Counted from the stretch's first letter, positions 45,201 through 57,000 are shown. The stretch: 64,000 nt of DNA from Enoplolaimus lenunculus (GCA_030248215.1 JASANG010003123.1:62001-126000), one strand, 5' to 3'. The notes: generated from the sequence alone by a model not told the origin. Translations and numbers: made by a program.

Positions 45201-48200
45201 TTGATATAGCCATTTGCGTATTGCTGCTTATGAGTATAACAGCTTTGTTTTGTTGGTCAGAAAACTACGGCGATGAAAACGGAAACGCCGGGAAATCGTT
45301 TTCTGAAGCTGTTCGGGCCCTTCAGACTGGTACGTTTTGTTAATTTGGTATTTTCCCGGGTTCAAACGGAATTCCTCTTCCGTGCCGGAATTCCTGCAAA
45401 AATTCAATTCCTGTTTCTGTCCCAGGGCCTGCACGCAAAGATGCAGGAACCGGAATGTTTCTGGTTTTGTGGCAAATTACTCGTAATGAGGTAAATATTG
45501 AAAACAGTTGAAAATATTATGTTGAAATTGGTGTTTTTGCAATTACTTCAATTTTGTTAATAAACTGTTTTTGATGTGTTTTCGCGAAGCTTGATTATGA
45601 TATAGTTAAAAATTCACTTAAACATTTTTGGCAAGTTTTATAAAAAGTCAATTACTGTTCTTGTTCCTGCTCCAGCAAAATTAAGTCCCTGTTGGAACCC
45701 TGGCAATTACGTATATAATTCAAAAGAACGGTCGTACTGTTCATTAGCGGTAAATTGGCTATTTTACAGCTTTTGTACTTTTAATGTTTCTTATGGTTGA
45801 CATTGCAATCTAATAGAAAACGTAAGAAAGGTCGTGCGTTATTATCTTGGGGGCGTTGAAGGGCGTACCAGGGGCTTTCAGGGATCAACCCCTTTGTGAT
45901 TTTTGACCACGGTTTCTGGTACTTTTTCAGTTCGTAAACATGATCCCACCTTCGAATTTATGTAGGACGTGACCAGGGTTGTACCGAATCCACGATTTGA
46001 CCGAATCCAAATCCGTATCTTACATGTCGCAAATTTCAGATATATCTGTATTTTGTTTCAGAATATCAACGCAATGCCAACCACATAACTTTTAAACGTT
46101 AACATACGTAGTTCGTGCCCAACCGCAGTTTTGAGATTTGTGCCCTGAAACAAAATTTTTTTATTAATATAACAAGTTATTTAAAATTTTGTTTAAACTG
46201 AAAAAATATTGCCGAACAACATTAATCCGAATCCTAATCTGAACCACAATTTTTTTGTCGAATCCGAGTCCGAACGTTCGCTGCTACCCTTGACGTGACC
46301 ACCATTCTAAAATCGTAGCTACACCCATGCTGGCAGATATGTGTAAGTGGTGGACCTTGCAACCCCCCTGCGTTTCTTAAACAATAATTTTACACAGGCA
46401 TGTATGCACATAGAGTAGAATATGGTTTAGAATTTGAAATTTAAAGCTAAAAGCAGCTTATTTAAAATTGTCTCCGCTGGACGTCCCCTGGGATTCACCA
46501 CTCCGATACTTCGGCGGTTATCATTCAGATTTTCAGCTTCAGCTGATTCTAAATGCCGGAAGACATAAACTACCAAGAGGATCAATATATATAGTTCTAA
46601 ATGTAAATACGTTAATATGTAATTATTTGGCTCTTGTACGTTTCCACCTTTACACAGGCTGACGCTTCTATGTTATGGAAAAAGCGGACCACCAAAAGTC
46701 TAAGCCTAAGTCTTAACTTTAAATGTGGGCGAAGTGTACAACAGTCAATTATTAAATGTGTTATACGTATTTATTGTCTAAACACTGTGTACATTGACAT
46801 ATTTTTCGTTGTTTTGTTTCAGACCCTAAAATTGTTTGCGTAGGTTTGGTGCAATCGTTGTTCGAAGGCAGTATGTACGTATTTGTGCTTGAATGGACAC
46901 CAGCTCTATCTCACGCGAGTTCTGCACACTTTGAATCGACAACCAGCAATGCTGTAACACAGTCAAAGACTCATTCTTACATCAGTCGACAGTTGAATGC
47001 TCTCAAGGTTACAAATCGAGCATCCTCGGATTTTGAGGAAGAAATTGCAGAGTTCAGTGATTTTGAAGGAACAATGATCCCGCATGGAGTTATCTTTGCA
47101 ACGTTTATGGTTAGTGCGGAAAGGATTTGCATCAGTTTTTCTGAAAGGTGGTAATTTTGTTAGTGTTTGTTGTGAAATTAGATGCATGCATCAGGGTGCA
47201 ACCGGAATTACAATTTACCGGAACCGGAACCGGAACCGGAATTTGAAAATTTTACCGGAACCGGAACCGGAAAGTGAAAAATGCATTTCACCAAAAATTT
47301 CATTTTAATCTTATTTTTTGCTCTATTATTTGTGAAATAACCTTAGTCGAACATAGGTATTTATTTTCTTGTTGTATTTTAGATTTTCGTCGTCGACTGA
47401 AGTGAAATCCACCATCAATGGCTTATATTCGGAATACAAGTGGCTTTCTAAAGAGATTCTTAAAGATTAGCAAAGTTAAAAAAACGGCCAAATTATAACA
47501 CCGGAATTTTTAAATCCGGTAAAAATTTACCGGAACCGGAACCGGAACCGGAAGGTGAAAAAATGCCGGAACCGGAACCGGAATTCCGGTTGCACCCTGG
47601 CATGCATGATTTCTTTACAGAGGTGCATACAAGGAGAGGGATAGAGGATATACGTATCCTTGTTTCCCGAAATATCTGGAGATAGAAGAAACAGGAACGT
47701 CAGTTTTGTTGAGAAAAATTATTTTTTTTCTACTGGCACAAATTGTGAAAGCGAGTATCATGAACTGCAATTATTCAATAGAACAATTATTTTGCTTATA
47801 AAAACCTGCACAAATATTTTGGTTATAAAAAACCTGTGGATGTTATTTTACATTTAACGACAATTGATTTATAAGAAATATCATTTCTCCAAAAAATGCC
47901 ATAAAGCAGAACTTGTCGGTACTATATGGGAGGTGGTTTTGCGAAATTTGCTATATCTGATACTTTTTATAAAGACTAAATACGATCTGCCATGCATGTA
48001 TACAATTAATGATTTCAAACAATAATTTAAATCTTTTTTTTATTTCAGGTTGCGTGTATGATTGGTTCGACAACCTTTAAGCTACTTAGTCGACACTATA
48101 GAGTAGAAAGTTTTATGAGGTTAGTTGTATTTGTCCAAACAAAGTCTTAAATGAAGGGACGATGGACAATTCAGAATACCGTGTGGAGTTCATTAGTTTT

Positions 48201-49779
48201 AATAGTTGTGGTAGCGGGTAAAGACTTAAGTGCTATTCACACATGTAAGTTTTTGCTGCGAGAACTTGCAGAAGTAAATTGCATGCAGGACTTACATTTT
48301 TTCATCAACCAATGAAAAAGCGACTGCAATAAATTCAGTGAACTTATATAGTTATTCACACATGTGAACTAAATTCTTAGCTATGATTTTTAATGAATTA
48401 TTTGCAGTGCAAGTTTTTCGAACGGGAGTTTGGACAAAACTTGCAAGTGCAAGTTGCAGCTGCAAGTTCTCGCAGCAAAAACTTAAACGTGTGAACAGTG
48501 GTTTAACTATAATTTCTCATTCATTCAAAACCAAACTTGTTTTAAAGCAAAGAAAGTTAGTCAAACGGTTTAGATGCTGTATGATTAGGGATTAACAGAC
48601 ATTGAATGTACTAGGATTTTGGAGATCACTGACAAACATTAAGGTATTTTGTTGTTTTATTAATTACAGAATTGTACTGCTCATTGCGACTTCGTCACTA
48701 GTACTGCCAATGGTGTTTTCAAAGGTAAATTACGCTCAAAAGCGAAAACCGTTTTAAAGTATGTAGCATTTTGTTTTCAACACGTTTCGAATATTTTTTG
48801 CATTAATTCTTGTGTGTCTCAAAGTGATGCGCTCTAAAAATGCAGATGAAGCACGTATGCATTAATAAATTTAGGCTTAGGCTTAGGCCTAAGCTTAGGG
48901 TTAAGCTTGTATTTATTTATTTATAGGCTTAGGTTTCGTCGGCAGGCCTCTACAGTTAACTTTGGCCCTGTTACCTGTCGCATTATTTAATGGGTTCATG
49001 TAATTGGTCATTTTTTAGAATTTAACAGTTGTTTATGCCAGCTTTATTTTGTTCGAATTTTGCGTTGGCGTGTTCTGGCCATCAATGGGGTATATGCGGG
49101 GAGTTTACATACCAGAAGCCAGTAAGTTTAATGAGACACTACTTTCATCGATAAATAATGTACTGACCAGTTCGAGCGGATTGCATTCTACAGGATCAGG
49201 GATATTTCGAGAAGTTGCGAGTGTCATGCATTTGTTGAATTAGTTAGTAATGCAACTATTAAACGTTGACAGTAATTGTTATACTTTAGAGATGTCCTTT
49301 TTAAATAACAGCAATTAATCTCCGATCAATCATTGGCTAATTCCACACTTTCGATGATATGTGAATAGTGAAGATGGGTCACTTAGTAGAAGTTCTAGGC
49401 GAAATTTAACTAAAGATTGTAAATACAGGAGGTGTTTATGCTTAATTTAGTAAATTATTGTTTTATTTTACTACACTATTTTGTTTATACTTGTATTATA
49501 TTTTAGCTCGATCGACAATGATGAATTTTTTCCGTATTCCACTCAATTTAATAGTTATTTGCATATTAGCCACTGATCTCACAATGATACAAATATTTAT
49601 GTGTTGTAGTGTTTTCCTTATCGCGGCAGCTGTAGCTCAGCAAAATCTGTATCGGTGAGTTGTTATTGATTTTCAACAAGTTTTGTACATTGTATATATA
49701 TTTTAGAGGTGGAAGTGGCTGTGAACAGTGCGGCCGTGTCGACCGGCCGCTACCTCAAGACATACGTACTATTACGTAG
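36266..49779 (+). CDS. MFSD5: MFSD5 homologue (major facilitator superfamily domain-containing 5)
   Basis: Multi-pass membrane transporter; human MFSD5 is annotated as a molybdate-anion transporter of 450 residues. Exons: 36266-36410, 38732-38876, about 40547-40610, 40628-40755, 42756-42857, 45193-45329, 46823-47109, 48049-48119, 48670-48724, 49019-49121, 49507-49654, 49707-49779. From 40628 to the stop (TAG) all phases agree (367 residues). Family motifs in order: AGDWMQGPHVYALYDWY, LLLGRVLGGISTSVLHSAFE, NSLIAIVCGLIAH, VAPFDIAICVLL, CWSENYGD, VQSLFEGSMYVFVLEWTPAL, GVIFATFM, GVFWPSMGYMRG and MMNFFRIPLNLIVICIL. The ATG at 36266 gives a hydrophobic first helix, as expected. Oddities: the third exon lacks a clear acceptor and is joined by an implausibly short gap (see findings); the loop after helix 7 carries about 50 extra residues; introns hold many repeats. 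It could be a recently damaged copy, but the rest is clean. Confidence 0.85.
36968..38258 (-). repeat. Tandem-unit element, long copy, inverted orientation
   Basis: Starts ACCAGTCGTAGTGGGACTAC and ends GACCCCCAAGTACAAAACAT then AAACGCTTCGCGAAAC, the reverse of 34900-35549. About six units of 155-185 bp each carry TTTGTAAACAATTTATTCAG, TCCTCGCACC and TTAGCTATTAGCTAACTATT. It lies in the first intron of MFSD5, and with the 34884 copy it brackets exon 1. Confidence 0.8.
39866..40303. mobile_element. ACTGTAGTGACCCG MITE, most complete copy
   Basis: The left end CACTGTAGTGACCCGAATAA and the right end TTATTCGGGTCACTACAGT are inverted repeats of about 19 bp. About 435 bp, with the interior blocks listed for 1-118. 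No clear target-site duplication. Intronic in MFSD5. Confidence 0.75.
40405..40546. mobile_element. Short TTAGGC-containing inverted-repeat element abutting MFSD5 exon 3
   Basis: GCACATGTTACTTTAAGGGG and CCCCTAAAAGTAACATTGGC are inverted ends. Between them is TTAGGCTTAGGCTTAGG, a telomere-like array of about three units. The right end touches the predicted start of MFSD5 exon 3. Relatives lie at 33034-33345 and about 48870-48945. Confidence 0.65.
41590..41997. mobile_element. GGTCTCGG-rich MITE, copy 2
   Basis: CAGGGATGTACGGTCTCGG at the left and CTCGGCTGTCGATTTATCCC then TG at the right. Flanks CCGTATAG and CTATATAG are a probable diverged 8-bp duplication. Interior CCGAGACC blocks match 4528-5205. 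Confidence 0.7.
42200..42608. mobile_element. MITE with TGTCGTAGCCCAAGTCGTAA ends
   Basis: The left end GTCGTAGCCCAAGTCGTAAT and the right end AATTACGACTTGAGCTACGA are inverted repeats, followed inward on both sides by AGCCCAATTCCGAATTGGGC-like palindromes. The left arm repeats GGGCTAGTCCAAAGCGGAAT in tandem. About 409 bp, intronic in MFSD5. Confidence 0.75.
42970..43045. repeat. TTAGGCTTAAGC-type degenerate array
   Basis: GGGTTAGGCTTAAGCTTAGG, TTTAGGCTTTGG and CAGGCTTAGGCTT recur over 75 bases. Part of the TTAGGC-like short-element family. Confidence 0.5.
43855..44540. repeat. GGATTCGG and CCGGTTCC repeat cluster
   Basis: Left part: GTTCGGATTCGGC and TTGGATTCGGTTGTG. Centre: GGATTCGGATTCGGTTCACC and GGTTCCGGTTCCGG. 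Right end: AATTCCGGTTGTACCCTG. Likely two overlapping hAT-like relics in a MFSD5 intron. Confidence 0.5.
45354..45708. mobile_element. hAT-like MITE with GGGTTCAAACGG / TTGGAACCCTG ends
   Basis: GGGTTCAAACGGAATTCCTC then AATTCCTGCAAAAATTCAAT at the left and CTGTTGGAACCCTG at the right are inverted. Internal blocks match the duplicated segment at 18096-18269. It starts 25 bases after the donor of the MFSD5 exon at 45193. Confidence 0.55.
45972..46292. repeat. GAATCC-rich element with CAGGGTTG / CTACCCTTG ends
   Basis: CAGGGTTGTACCGAATCCAC at the left and GAACGTTCGCTGCTACCCTT at the right look like inverted ends. The middle (ACCGCAGTTTTGAGATTTGT) resembles 630-740. Decayed and non-coding. Confidence 0.45.
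47192..47599. mobile_element. Intact hAT-like MITE with 8-bp target-site duplication
   Basis: Starts CAGGGTGCAACCGGAATT and ends AATTCCGGTTGCACCCTG. It is flanked by GCATGCAT at 47184-47191 and 47600-47607, an exact 8-bp duplication. Both subterminal regions consist of ACCGGA/CCGGAA hexamer arrays, and the centre holds GATTTTCGTCGTCGACTGAA. At 408 bp it has no transposase. It inserted in the MFSD5 intron after the long loop exon and serves as reference copy for the CCGGAA repeats of this window. Confidence 0.9.
48226..48505. mobile_element. MITE with TTCACACATGTAAGTTTTTG ends
   Basis: GTGCTATTCACACATGTAAG and TTTTTGCTGCGAGAACTTGC on the left are mirrored by GCAAGTTCTCGCAGCAAAAA and CTTAAACGTGTGAACAGTGG on the right. 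About 280 bp, related to 15456-15950. Confidence 0.75.
48868..48948. repeat. TTAGGC-like palindromic array
   Basis: AGGCTTAGGCTTAGGCCTAA then GCTTAGGGTTAAGC forms a short inverted array, followed by a further GGCTTAGG. Same family as 40405-40546. Confidence 0.55.
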
Positions 49780-50394
49780 TAAAATTTTAATGAAAAACCG
49801 TTTACATGACAGTAGTTGAATAGTATGGGTGTACAGAAATTTTGATATGAAAAATTGGTTGACGGTTAAGGTCATGAAATGAAGTTGGGAGCACTGTAAT
49901 TTCAGAAAAGCTAAACATTGTCAGTTCAAGCCGGGACCATCACTTGTGTTCGTAACAAATGTATAATGTTAAAATCACGGATGGATTCGCTTCAGAAATC
50001 ACCTTTCTGATAAGTGAAAACATTAATGATCAATATTCAAAGCTGTGATAGAAATTGGCTTTCTGATATGTGAAAACATTGATGATCAATATTCAAAGCT
50101 GTGATATGCTATATTTCATTGTTACCGAATCTGTTCAAAACTTGACTGTGGTGAATGAACCTTTAAGAAGTATTTTGCATATTATAGCGACTACAAGTAA
50201 CCCGTAGTTGCACATATGTGCAACTCTCGTGACATATCCACTTTGTTTAACAAATGTTTAAAAGGAATTGTTCGGAAGCATGTTTAAGCCTAAATCTTGA
50301 AACTTAAATCTATATACATTTAACTGTACAACATGATGAAGCAATAGAACAACGAAATTTATGGTGATGTCGTGGCAATCGGAACCCTGGCATG
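49780..50394. other. No gene recognised
   Basis: 3' flank of MFSD5. A diverged pair around ATCAATATTCAAAGCTGTGA occurs twice (50029-50056 and 50078-50106). No canonical AATAAA lies close to the stop codon. Confidence 0.45.
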
Positions 50395-50850
50395 AGGCTC
50401 GCGAGCGAAAATTTGCAGCGTCCTGTGTTCCCATTCGCCTGTAAACAGACTTGTCCCGTTTTCCCAGCGAAAAATTGCAGGTGCCCCGTTTTTCCATTTG
50501 CCCAAAACAAGCCTGTCCCGTTTTCCCATTTGCCCAAAACAAACCTGTCAAGTTTTTCCAGCGAAAAATTGCAGCTGTCTCGTTTTCCCATTTGCCCGAA
50601 ACAGGCCTGTCCCGTTTTCCCAACGAAAATTTGCAGCAGTCATATTTTCCAATTTGCCCGGAACAAACCTGTCCCGTTTTCCCGTGTTCAGAGCAAAAAA
50701 TTGCAGCTGTTTCGTTTTCCCATTTGCCCGAAACAGGCCTGTCCCATTATTCGGTTTTCTCTGCGAAAGCAGCAGTCGTTTTCCCACTTGCCTGAAGCAG
50801 GCCTATACCATTGTCCTGTTTTCCCAGCGAAAATTTGACGCTGTCCCGTT
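50395..50850. repeat. Minisatellite of CCTGTCCCGTTTTCCCA units
   Basis: Two alternating blocks, CCTGTCCCGTTTTCCCATTT then GCCCGAAACAG, and GTTTTCCCAGCGAAAAATTG then CAGC, are repeated in tandem about nine times. All six frames stay open because of the unit, giving spurious proteins on both strands. Confidence 0.85.
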
Positions 50851-51707
50851 TTTGACAAAAAATGTTAGATCCCAAAGGGGACCTCAGGGCACAACCGGGG
50901 GTCTGCCTCCTGCTTCGGCAGAAAATCGGCCTCCTGCTTCTTAACTTAAGTAATTCTCATTTTTACTATCGAATTTAGCCTCAAGTCCGGCTCCAACAAG
51001 TTTTGTTGACCTCCGGCTTATGATATCACATTTTTCAAAAATTCAAATGTGGGCATGGAATGATCAGTGGAGGCTGTGAGAAGCTTAAACATGCGAAATT
51101 TTAAAAATCGAACCATTTTTGGGAAAATGTCGGCGGAGGGCGGATAACCCGAAAGACCCGGGATGCATCGATATTTTTAAGAGTTTTGCCGGCAGAATTT
51201 TTGTCGTAGGTTCCGGCAATTTTGGAAGTAAAATTTTGCTTAATTTTATAAAATTTATCTGTTTAGCGCGTTTCTTTTTACTTCTGTGACAATTTTCAGA
51301 AAAGAATTTCCGAAATTTCGCATAAAATTAGCGTAAAACCAAACAACAACATATTGCAGATGTTGGCTAAAATTAACTAATTAACCATCATTTTTATACT
51401 ACTTAATTTCGCCTCACCTTCTACTCCGGAAAGTTTCGTTGAGCTCCGACTCCGGTTGCACCCTGTCACCAGTCTCAAAATTTTTAAGAAAAAATACCGC
51501 TGGTGCATCGACACTCATGAATTTAGTGGTTTTTATACTTCATTTCGAAAATTGCAGGATATCTGAAATGAAAAATTGCCAGATATATACGTGAGTTAGA
51601 ACTAATTTTGAACGTAAAAAGAATTTCCGTTATATCTATAACGAAACCGGACACCGATTTTTACCGGAAACGGATTTCCGATTACACCTTGGTACTTAGG
51701 CGTGATT
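50851..51707. other. Decayed repeat sequence, no gene
   Basis: Contains CCTGCTTCGGC and GACTCCGGTTGCACCCTGTC fragments of the hAT-like family (to 51465) and CCGGAAACGGATTTCCG near 51660. No exon seen. Confidence 0.4.
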
Positions 51708-52336
51708 CACGTTATAACCGGGGCAGGCGGGACACGGTTTGTCCCATGTTCATTCGACGTCAACGTTAAAATTCGAGCACTCATATCGAGTGAACAGACA
51801 CAACTCGAATGTCATGTGACATTTACTTACAAACCACCGCTCTCAAAAGATAAATGTGTACAATAGTCGGTATGTCACGTGATACTGAGGGACATTTATG
51901 CGAATATTATATGATATTCAGCGGGACAATGTAATTTTCGGGTGCAAATAAATTAATGGAAAGTCAGACGGCAGAGGCACAGCTGTGTTTAAACACCAAA
52001 TACACGTCTGCAAATTCATTTCCGACACCAAACTGTTTAGAAAAACAGTGTCATAATTCAAAAAGTTCAAGTTTCAAATACTAATATCATATGATATTCA
52101 ACAGGACAATTTGGGCATGTTACCTCAAGTATGCAGACATTTGAAAATATATCATATGATATTGACTGACAATACGTCGAATATCATATTATATTGAAGG
52201 ACAAAAGGTGACCTATACATGATGATAGCAGACAAATACGATTTTTTATAGTCTATTAGCGGACAAAATGTTACCCAATACGCTAATAGGGACAAAACGT
52301 CCCAAGCTGCCCCGGTTATAACGTGAACCCCGCATT
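51708..52336. mobile_element. MITE with TTCACGTTATAACCGGGGCA ends and internal ATATCATATGATAT palindromes
   Basis: TTCACGTTATAACCGGGGCAG at 51715 is mirrored by CTGCCCCGGTTATAACGTGAA at about 52307-52327. Inside, ATATCATATGATATTCA-like palindromes followed by GGGACAA or GGACAA recur four or more times. About 620 bp, non-coding. Confidence 0.75.
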
Positions 52337-54054
52337 AGGAACGTGGACACATTCAAGATAAGCATAAAACATCAGGGTACTTTTAATGCCTCTTTACTAC
52401 TCGTTATAGTTGTATATAAATGGTCAATGTTACTTTTAAAGGTGATTAAATATATTCCCAAACCTGGGCTTCAACGTACCTTAAGTTAAAAACAAGCCTA
52501 AACAAGCGATTTTCGGCATAAAGCATTCAGTATATTGGAAAAGAACTCAAATTACGACTCTTTTTGAGCAAATCAGCCGCATCAGAGCTATACTGAGATT
52601 TTGTATAAAGAACCCTAGAGTTTACATGGATTAATATAACTCAACAGGGTGATATAAGCTCCAACGTCGCATCGATTAAAGTTTATTGAAATGACAAATT
52701 CAGAAATAGGAACCGTGTCATACAGTAAAAATGAAACGGCCAATGTAAAGATCACGAGCGGAACAGTAGTATAAGCATATTCCTAAGCGTACATAGATAG
52801 ATAGATTTCCGTTAAGAGGCATCGAGGTGTTTAGACATAGTTGGTCCGCTGCACAGTCCCCGAACACTAGGGATAACTAAGTTCAATTCTAAATTAAAAT
52901 CTTACTGACTATGTTATAACCTATTCAGTTTCAAGTTATTGTCAACTTTATTTAGACTATATGATCTGTAGACTCTACCGAACTTCGCTATAAACCGAAC
53001 TTCTCGTTAAGAAGTGCTCTACAGATTCTTCTTCCATTCCACAACAATCGCAAATACTCGAGAGTCCTACTTTATACCATATGCTTTTAGTTAAGCGTAA
53101 GAATCAGATGATACTAAGTCTAAACCAGGCAAAAATTAGTCTAAAGCTTAAGCTTACTCGATTCTACTCCCATAGAAAAACGTTTCGCGCATGACCTTTA
53201 CATGGACCAATGAAACCGACAATTTAAGCTATCTCAGAGCATACAAGTGCTAAAATTAGCAAGTTAAAAACCCAAACATAAGTAATAGACAGTCTTTATT
53301 GCACAGCATAGCGTTGGCTCCCGTAATAGTGTTTTAATATTTAACCGACCCCGCCTATAATCTGTCCAACTTTTATACTCAGAAACGTCATTGATTTATA
53401 CTCAGAACTGTATTTATAAATTGCAATCAATGTTGTTAAATTTAAAGCACTGTTATACATATTTCGGAAGAACAGCTAAGCCGTGCTACGACTAATACCT
53501 GTAAAACGTGCAATATTTAACATCACGTAAATAAATTAAATGTAAAATAATGGAAGCTTAAAAGAAAACGCTTATAAAGGGAAAATGAACAGAAAAATTA
53601 ATAATGACAAGCAATAACTAACAGTTCATTGCAGTTCGACATGGTTTCAAATGAACGTGTTCATGACTGTCAACATTTCCGAGCACCTTAATTTGCAATG
53701 ATTCGACAGAGTTACACGTCGGACATATGTAATCTTAACCCCGCACATCAAGACATGATGCACGTATAAAACCAGAAAAAGGCAAAGTCGACCTTTCCAG
53801 TTCAGGCAAGTTGAAACGTTAAGCTGATTAACAAGTTAAAACGGAAGACAAACAAGCAGAAGACATTTGTTATCGATAAAATATGTACATAACATAATTA
53901 TTTGCTTTCATGCAGAGCCGTTCCTGCATTTTTTAAGTCCAATTATACTTTACGTTCCTTATGCATTCTACAACCGGCCAGTTCAAACAAAATGCAGGCC
54001 TTCGAGTACCACTGAAAGCTACTTTAAATACGCACCGATATGTACAAGCCTTAG
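52337..54054. other. No gene recognised; convergent intergenic space
   Basis: Lies between MFSD5 (+) and the large - strand gene. It holds scattered AAGCCTAAAC / AGTCTAAAGCTTAAGC remnants of the TTAGGC-like family (52425-52520, 53090-53170). The 3' UTR of the - strand gene presumably extends into its right end. Confidence 0.45.
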
Positions 54055-57000
54055 TTATTTTCCGCCCGAAATTGTCGCTGCAATTTGTTGCAAAAACTTA
54101 GACAAATCTTCTTTGCTATCCATGGAAGTAGGTACAACAATTGAGGGCACATGCTGATCACCAAAATTATTGTTCTTCACATTTCTGTCTGACGACAACG
54201 CAACATTACCAGGGTTGCTGCAATGTCCATTCATTTTTGTGCCATTTGATGTTAGCGGTTCTGCCGAACCACCTTCTGGATCTATGCGTGCCATGCATTG
54301 CGGCGAGATTAAAGGTGATTCATTACTACATAATGCATAATTAGCATCATTGGCGTTGTTCCTGTTGTTGTTATTATACTTACTGTTGTTGTTTGAATAA
54401 CTGTTAATATTCGCTGCTGATTCGGTTGGATCCTGATCAGTGGAATGACTTTTTGGAAAACTAACACGGGCCCGATTTGGGCTGTTATGCGGCGCGCGAT
54501 GAGGCGGAATGTGAGCGAGTGAAAAATTTGCGGAAGTTGTACTACTTGGTACCAGTCCTGCTGTTACGACATCGTGAGTCCTCATTAGAGCACAATTCAG
54601 TCTGCCATGTGCGGAATCCATCTCTGACGTTAGACTTGCTAGTAGTTGTTGGCGTTCAGGCTTGCCGAGGTTACTATCGTTCACAACCTGTAACAGTTTG
54701 GTGGATCCATACTTAAAAATCTAAAAATAGCTCGAAAAAGTTACTTCATATCTAGAATAAACGCAAAGACGTGCTACAACTAGTACTGGAGAAATGTCCA
54801 AGAACAGCATCCGCAGCAAAATTCTCGTGATACGCTCCATGGAGATGCCTAACCTAAAAGTGTTGTAAATTTTTTTGAAAGTTACAATTGATGAAACGAT
54901 CGTCCTAGAAAGTTTACAATTTTGGACCTAATACAAACACGATGTGCTTTGAAGCTAAATAAAACATCTTTCCGTTCAGTGCTTGAAATTTCATAGCAGT
55001 ATAATATTGAAGAACGCGGAACACTAACCAGTTTGTACGCCTGTATCACTTTATCAATACCCGTTTTGAATTCGTTCAAGCTGTCTTGGCAATGGCGGAA
55101 CATTTCTGAAACAGGGACTATACGATAAATACGCCACATCACATTGCTTTAACAAAGAGTAACAACAAAGTCACGAGAACAAAGAATGTTGTACAAACAG
55201 AAAACAAAATATAAAGAACCGCCGAATGTGAAAGTCTACTATGTAATGCTGAAAATCGAACCAGAAATAATTAAAATATTGCGTTCATAATGATATCTAA
55301 CAGATACACTTATGAAATGTCAGACCAATTTATGAAAAAGCTAGCACCTTGCAACTCAGTCACCTACACCAGATTTACCCTATTGAACATTCCGTTTGTT
55401 TTGTACTAAATGGTTAGTACCATGTAACCATCTCTGCTTCAAAAGATTATTAAGAGTTGCGATATACACTCGCTATGCGGTGCTGGACGATGGCGTGCGA
55501 AGCCAGCAGGCGTATGCAGATTTATTTTTCATCGTGTGACACAGAACAGTATACCGCAATCCTTACTTTGAAAATGATCATCATCTGATCGATCCTGCGT
55601 AATGGCACTATTTTCAGAAAGGCACTGTTCATTTTCTAAAACCAAAAATACGCACATTCAAGCTAAACATAAAACTATTTTAACCGATAAAAAACTTTAG
55701 TGACTTATAGAATTACATTATGTCCTTGTCCTAACTACCATTCAGGCTAATTACTAACTAAACAAGGCCAATTTACAATTCAATCTGACTGTCCCATCAG
55801 GTTTATTCACACGATCTCTGAGACACGAACAATCAAACAACGTATTCGTAATTTGGAAGAACCAAAAAGCAATACAGGTCGATCTATACGATGACAAAGA
55901 ATTTTGCCTCAAAATACCTAGCAGAGCTGCAACATTTAAAAATAAATAGCCGAGCCCGGAATTTCACAAAGCCAAAAACCAGACCCCGAATTTTTTAAAG
56001 TCAAACCCGGATCCGGAATTTTTCATACTTTGTCCTAAAATGCATGCAATGAAACACATAAAATTGTTAGAACAAACATTTGCAATGCAGATTTTTGTGA
56101 CCTTAGATAACTGCCAGCAGCAGGGCCAGGATTGCTGTCTCAGGGCCGCTAAATCATAATCACGTGGCAAAAATGTAGCGACGGGCTGAAAAGCGAGGGC
56201 CGAAGGTATGCGCGAAATATATGTTGAATTTGAATTAACAGTAGGGTTCCGAGGATGACCGAGCAACCCCAACGTCATCCTCCCGAAAATGACAATCAAT
56301 TTTAGCCGGAGTGGCGAAAGCTCCTCCGAATCGGGAGAGTATCACGCCAGGTAAAAGATTTTACGAGTGGGTGTAGCGGGCTAGAACAAGTTCTGACATG
56401 AACATACCACAAATTTCTGAGATAAATAATCAAGGAAGGAGAAGTTGTGCCCGGACCCGGGAATCTTTGTTGAGAAAACTCGGACACGGAATTTTTCGAA
56501 GCCAAAATCGAGACCCGGATGCAATTCTAGTACCTACCAATTCTATTTTTAGTTTATTCTAATTAAAATTATATTAATTAGATCAGGTATTTTGTACCTG
56601 GACCGGAATTTTTTGTTAAGAAAACCCGGACCCAGAATTTCTCAAGCCAAACCCCGGACCCGGAATTTTTCGGAAAAAATACCAGCAATAACCGAATACC
56701 CGGCCCGGATGCAACTCTAGTATCTACCAATTATATTTTTAGTTCATTTCTAATTACATTTACAAATAATCCTTTTGAATTTATTACATTGCTGTAATTC
56801 AAATAAATCTTTTATTTATATTGCTATTTGGACTAGGCTGGACTGCTATTTGCTCTAGAACAGCACAATAGCCCATGACATGGCCAATTGTAATTTTCTT
56901 TAATAGCAGAAAGGCATACGAGATCGAAGATATACATAAACAATCAAATATTTTATCAATTAGCCTAGTTAAATTTATCGCATAACTGTTTGTGCACCTC

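Noticed and set aside
54055-55105. Abl-type F-actin-binding domain at the end of the - strand gene
   Set aside because: The ending DLSKFLQQI faintly recalls it and a long disordered region precedes it, but the helices do not align and no kinase exons are visible here.
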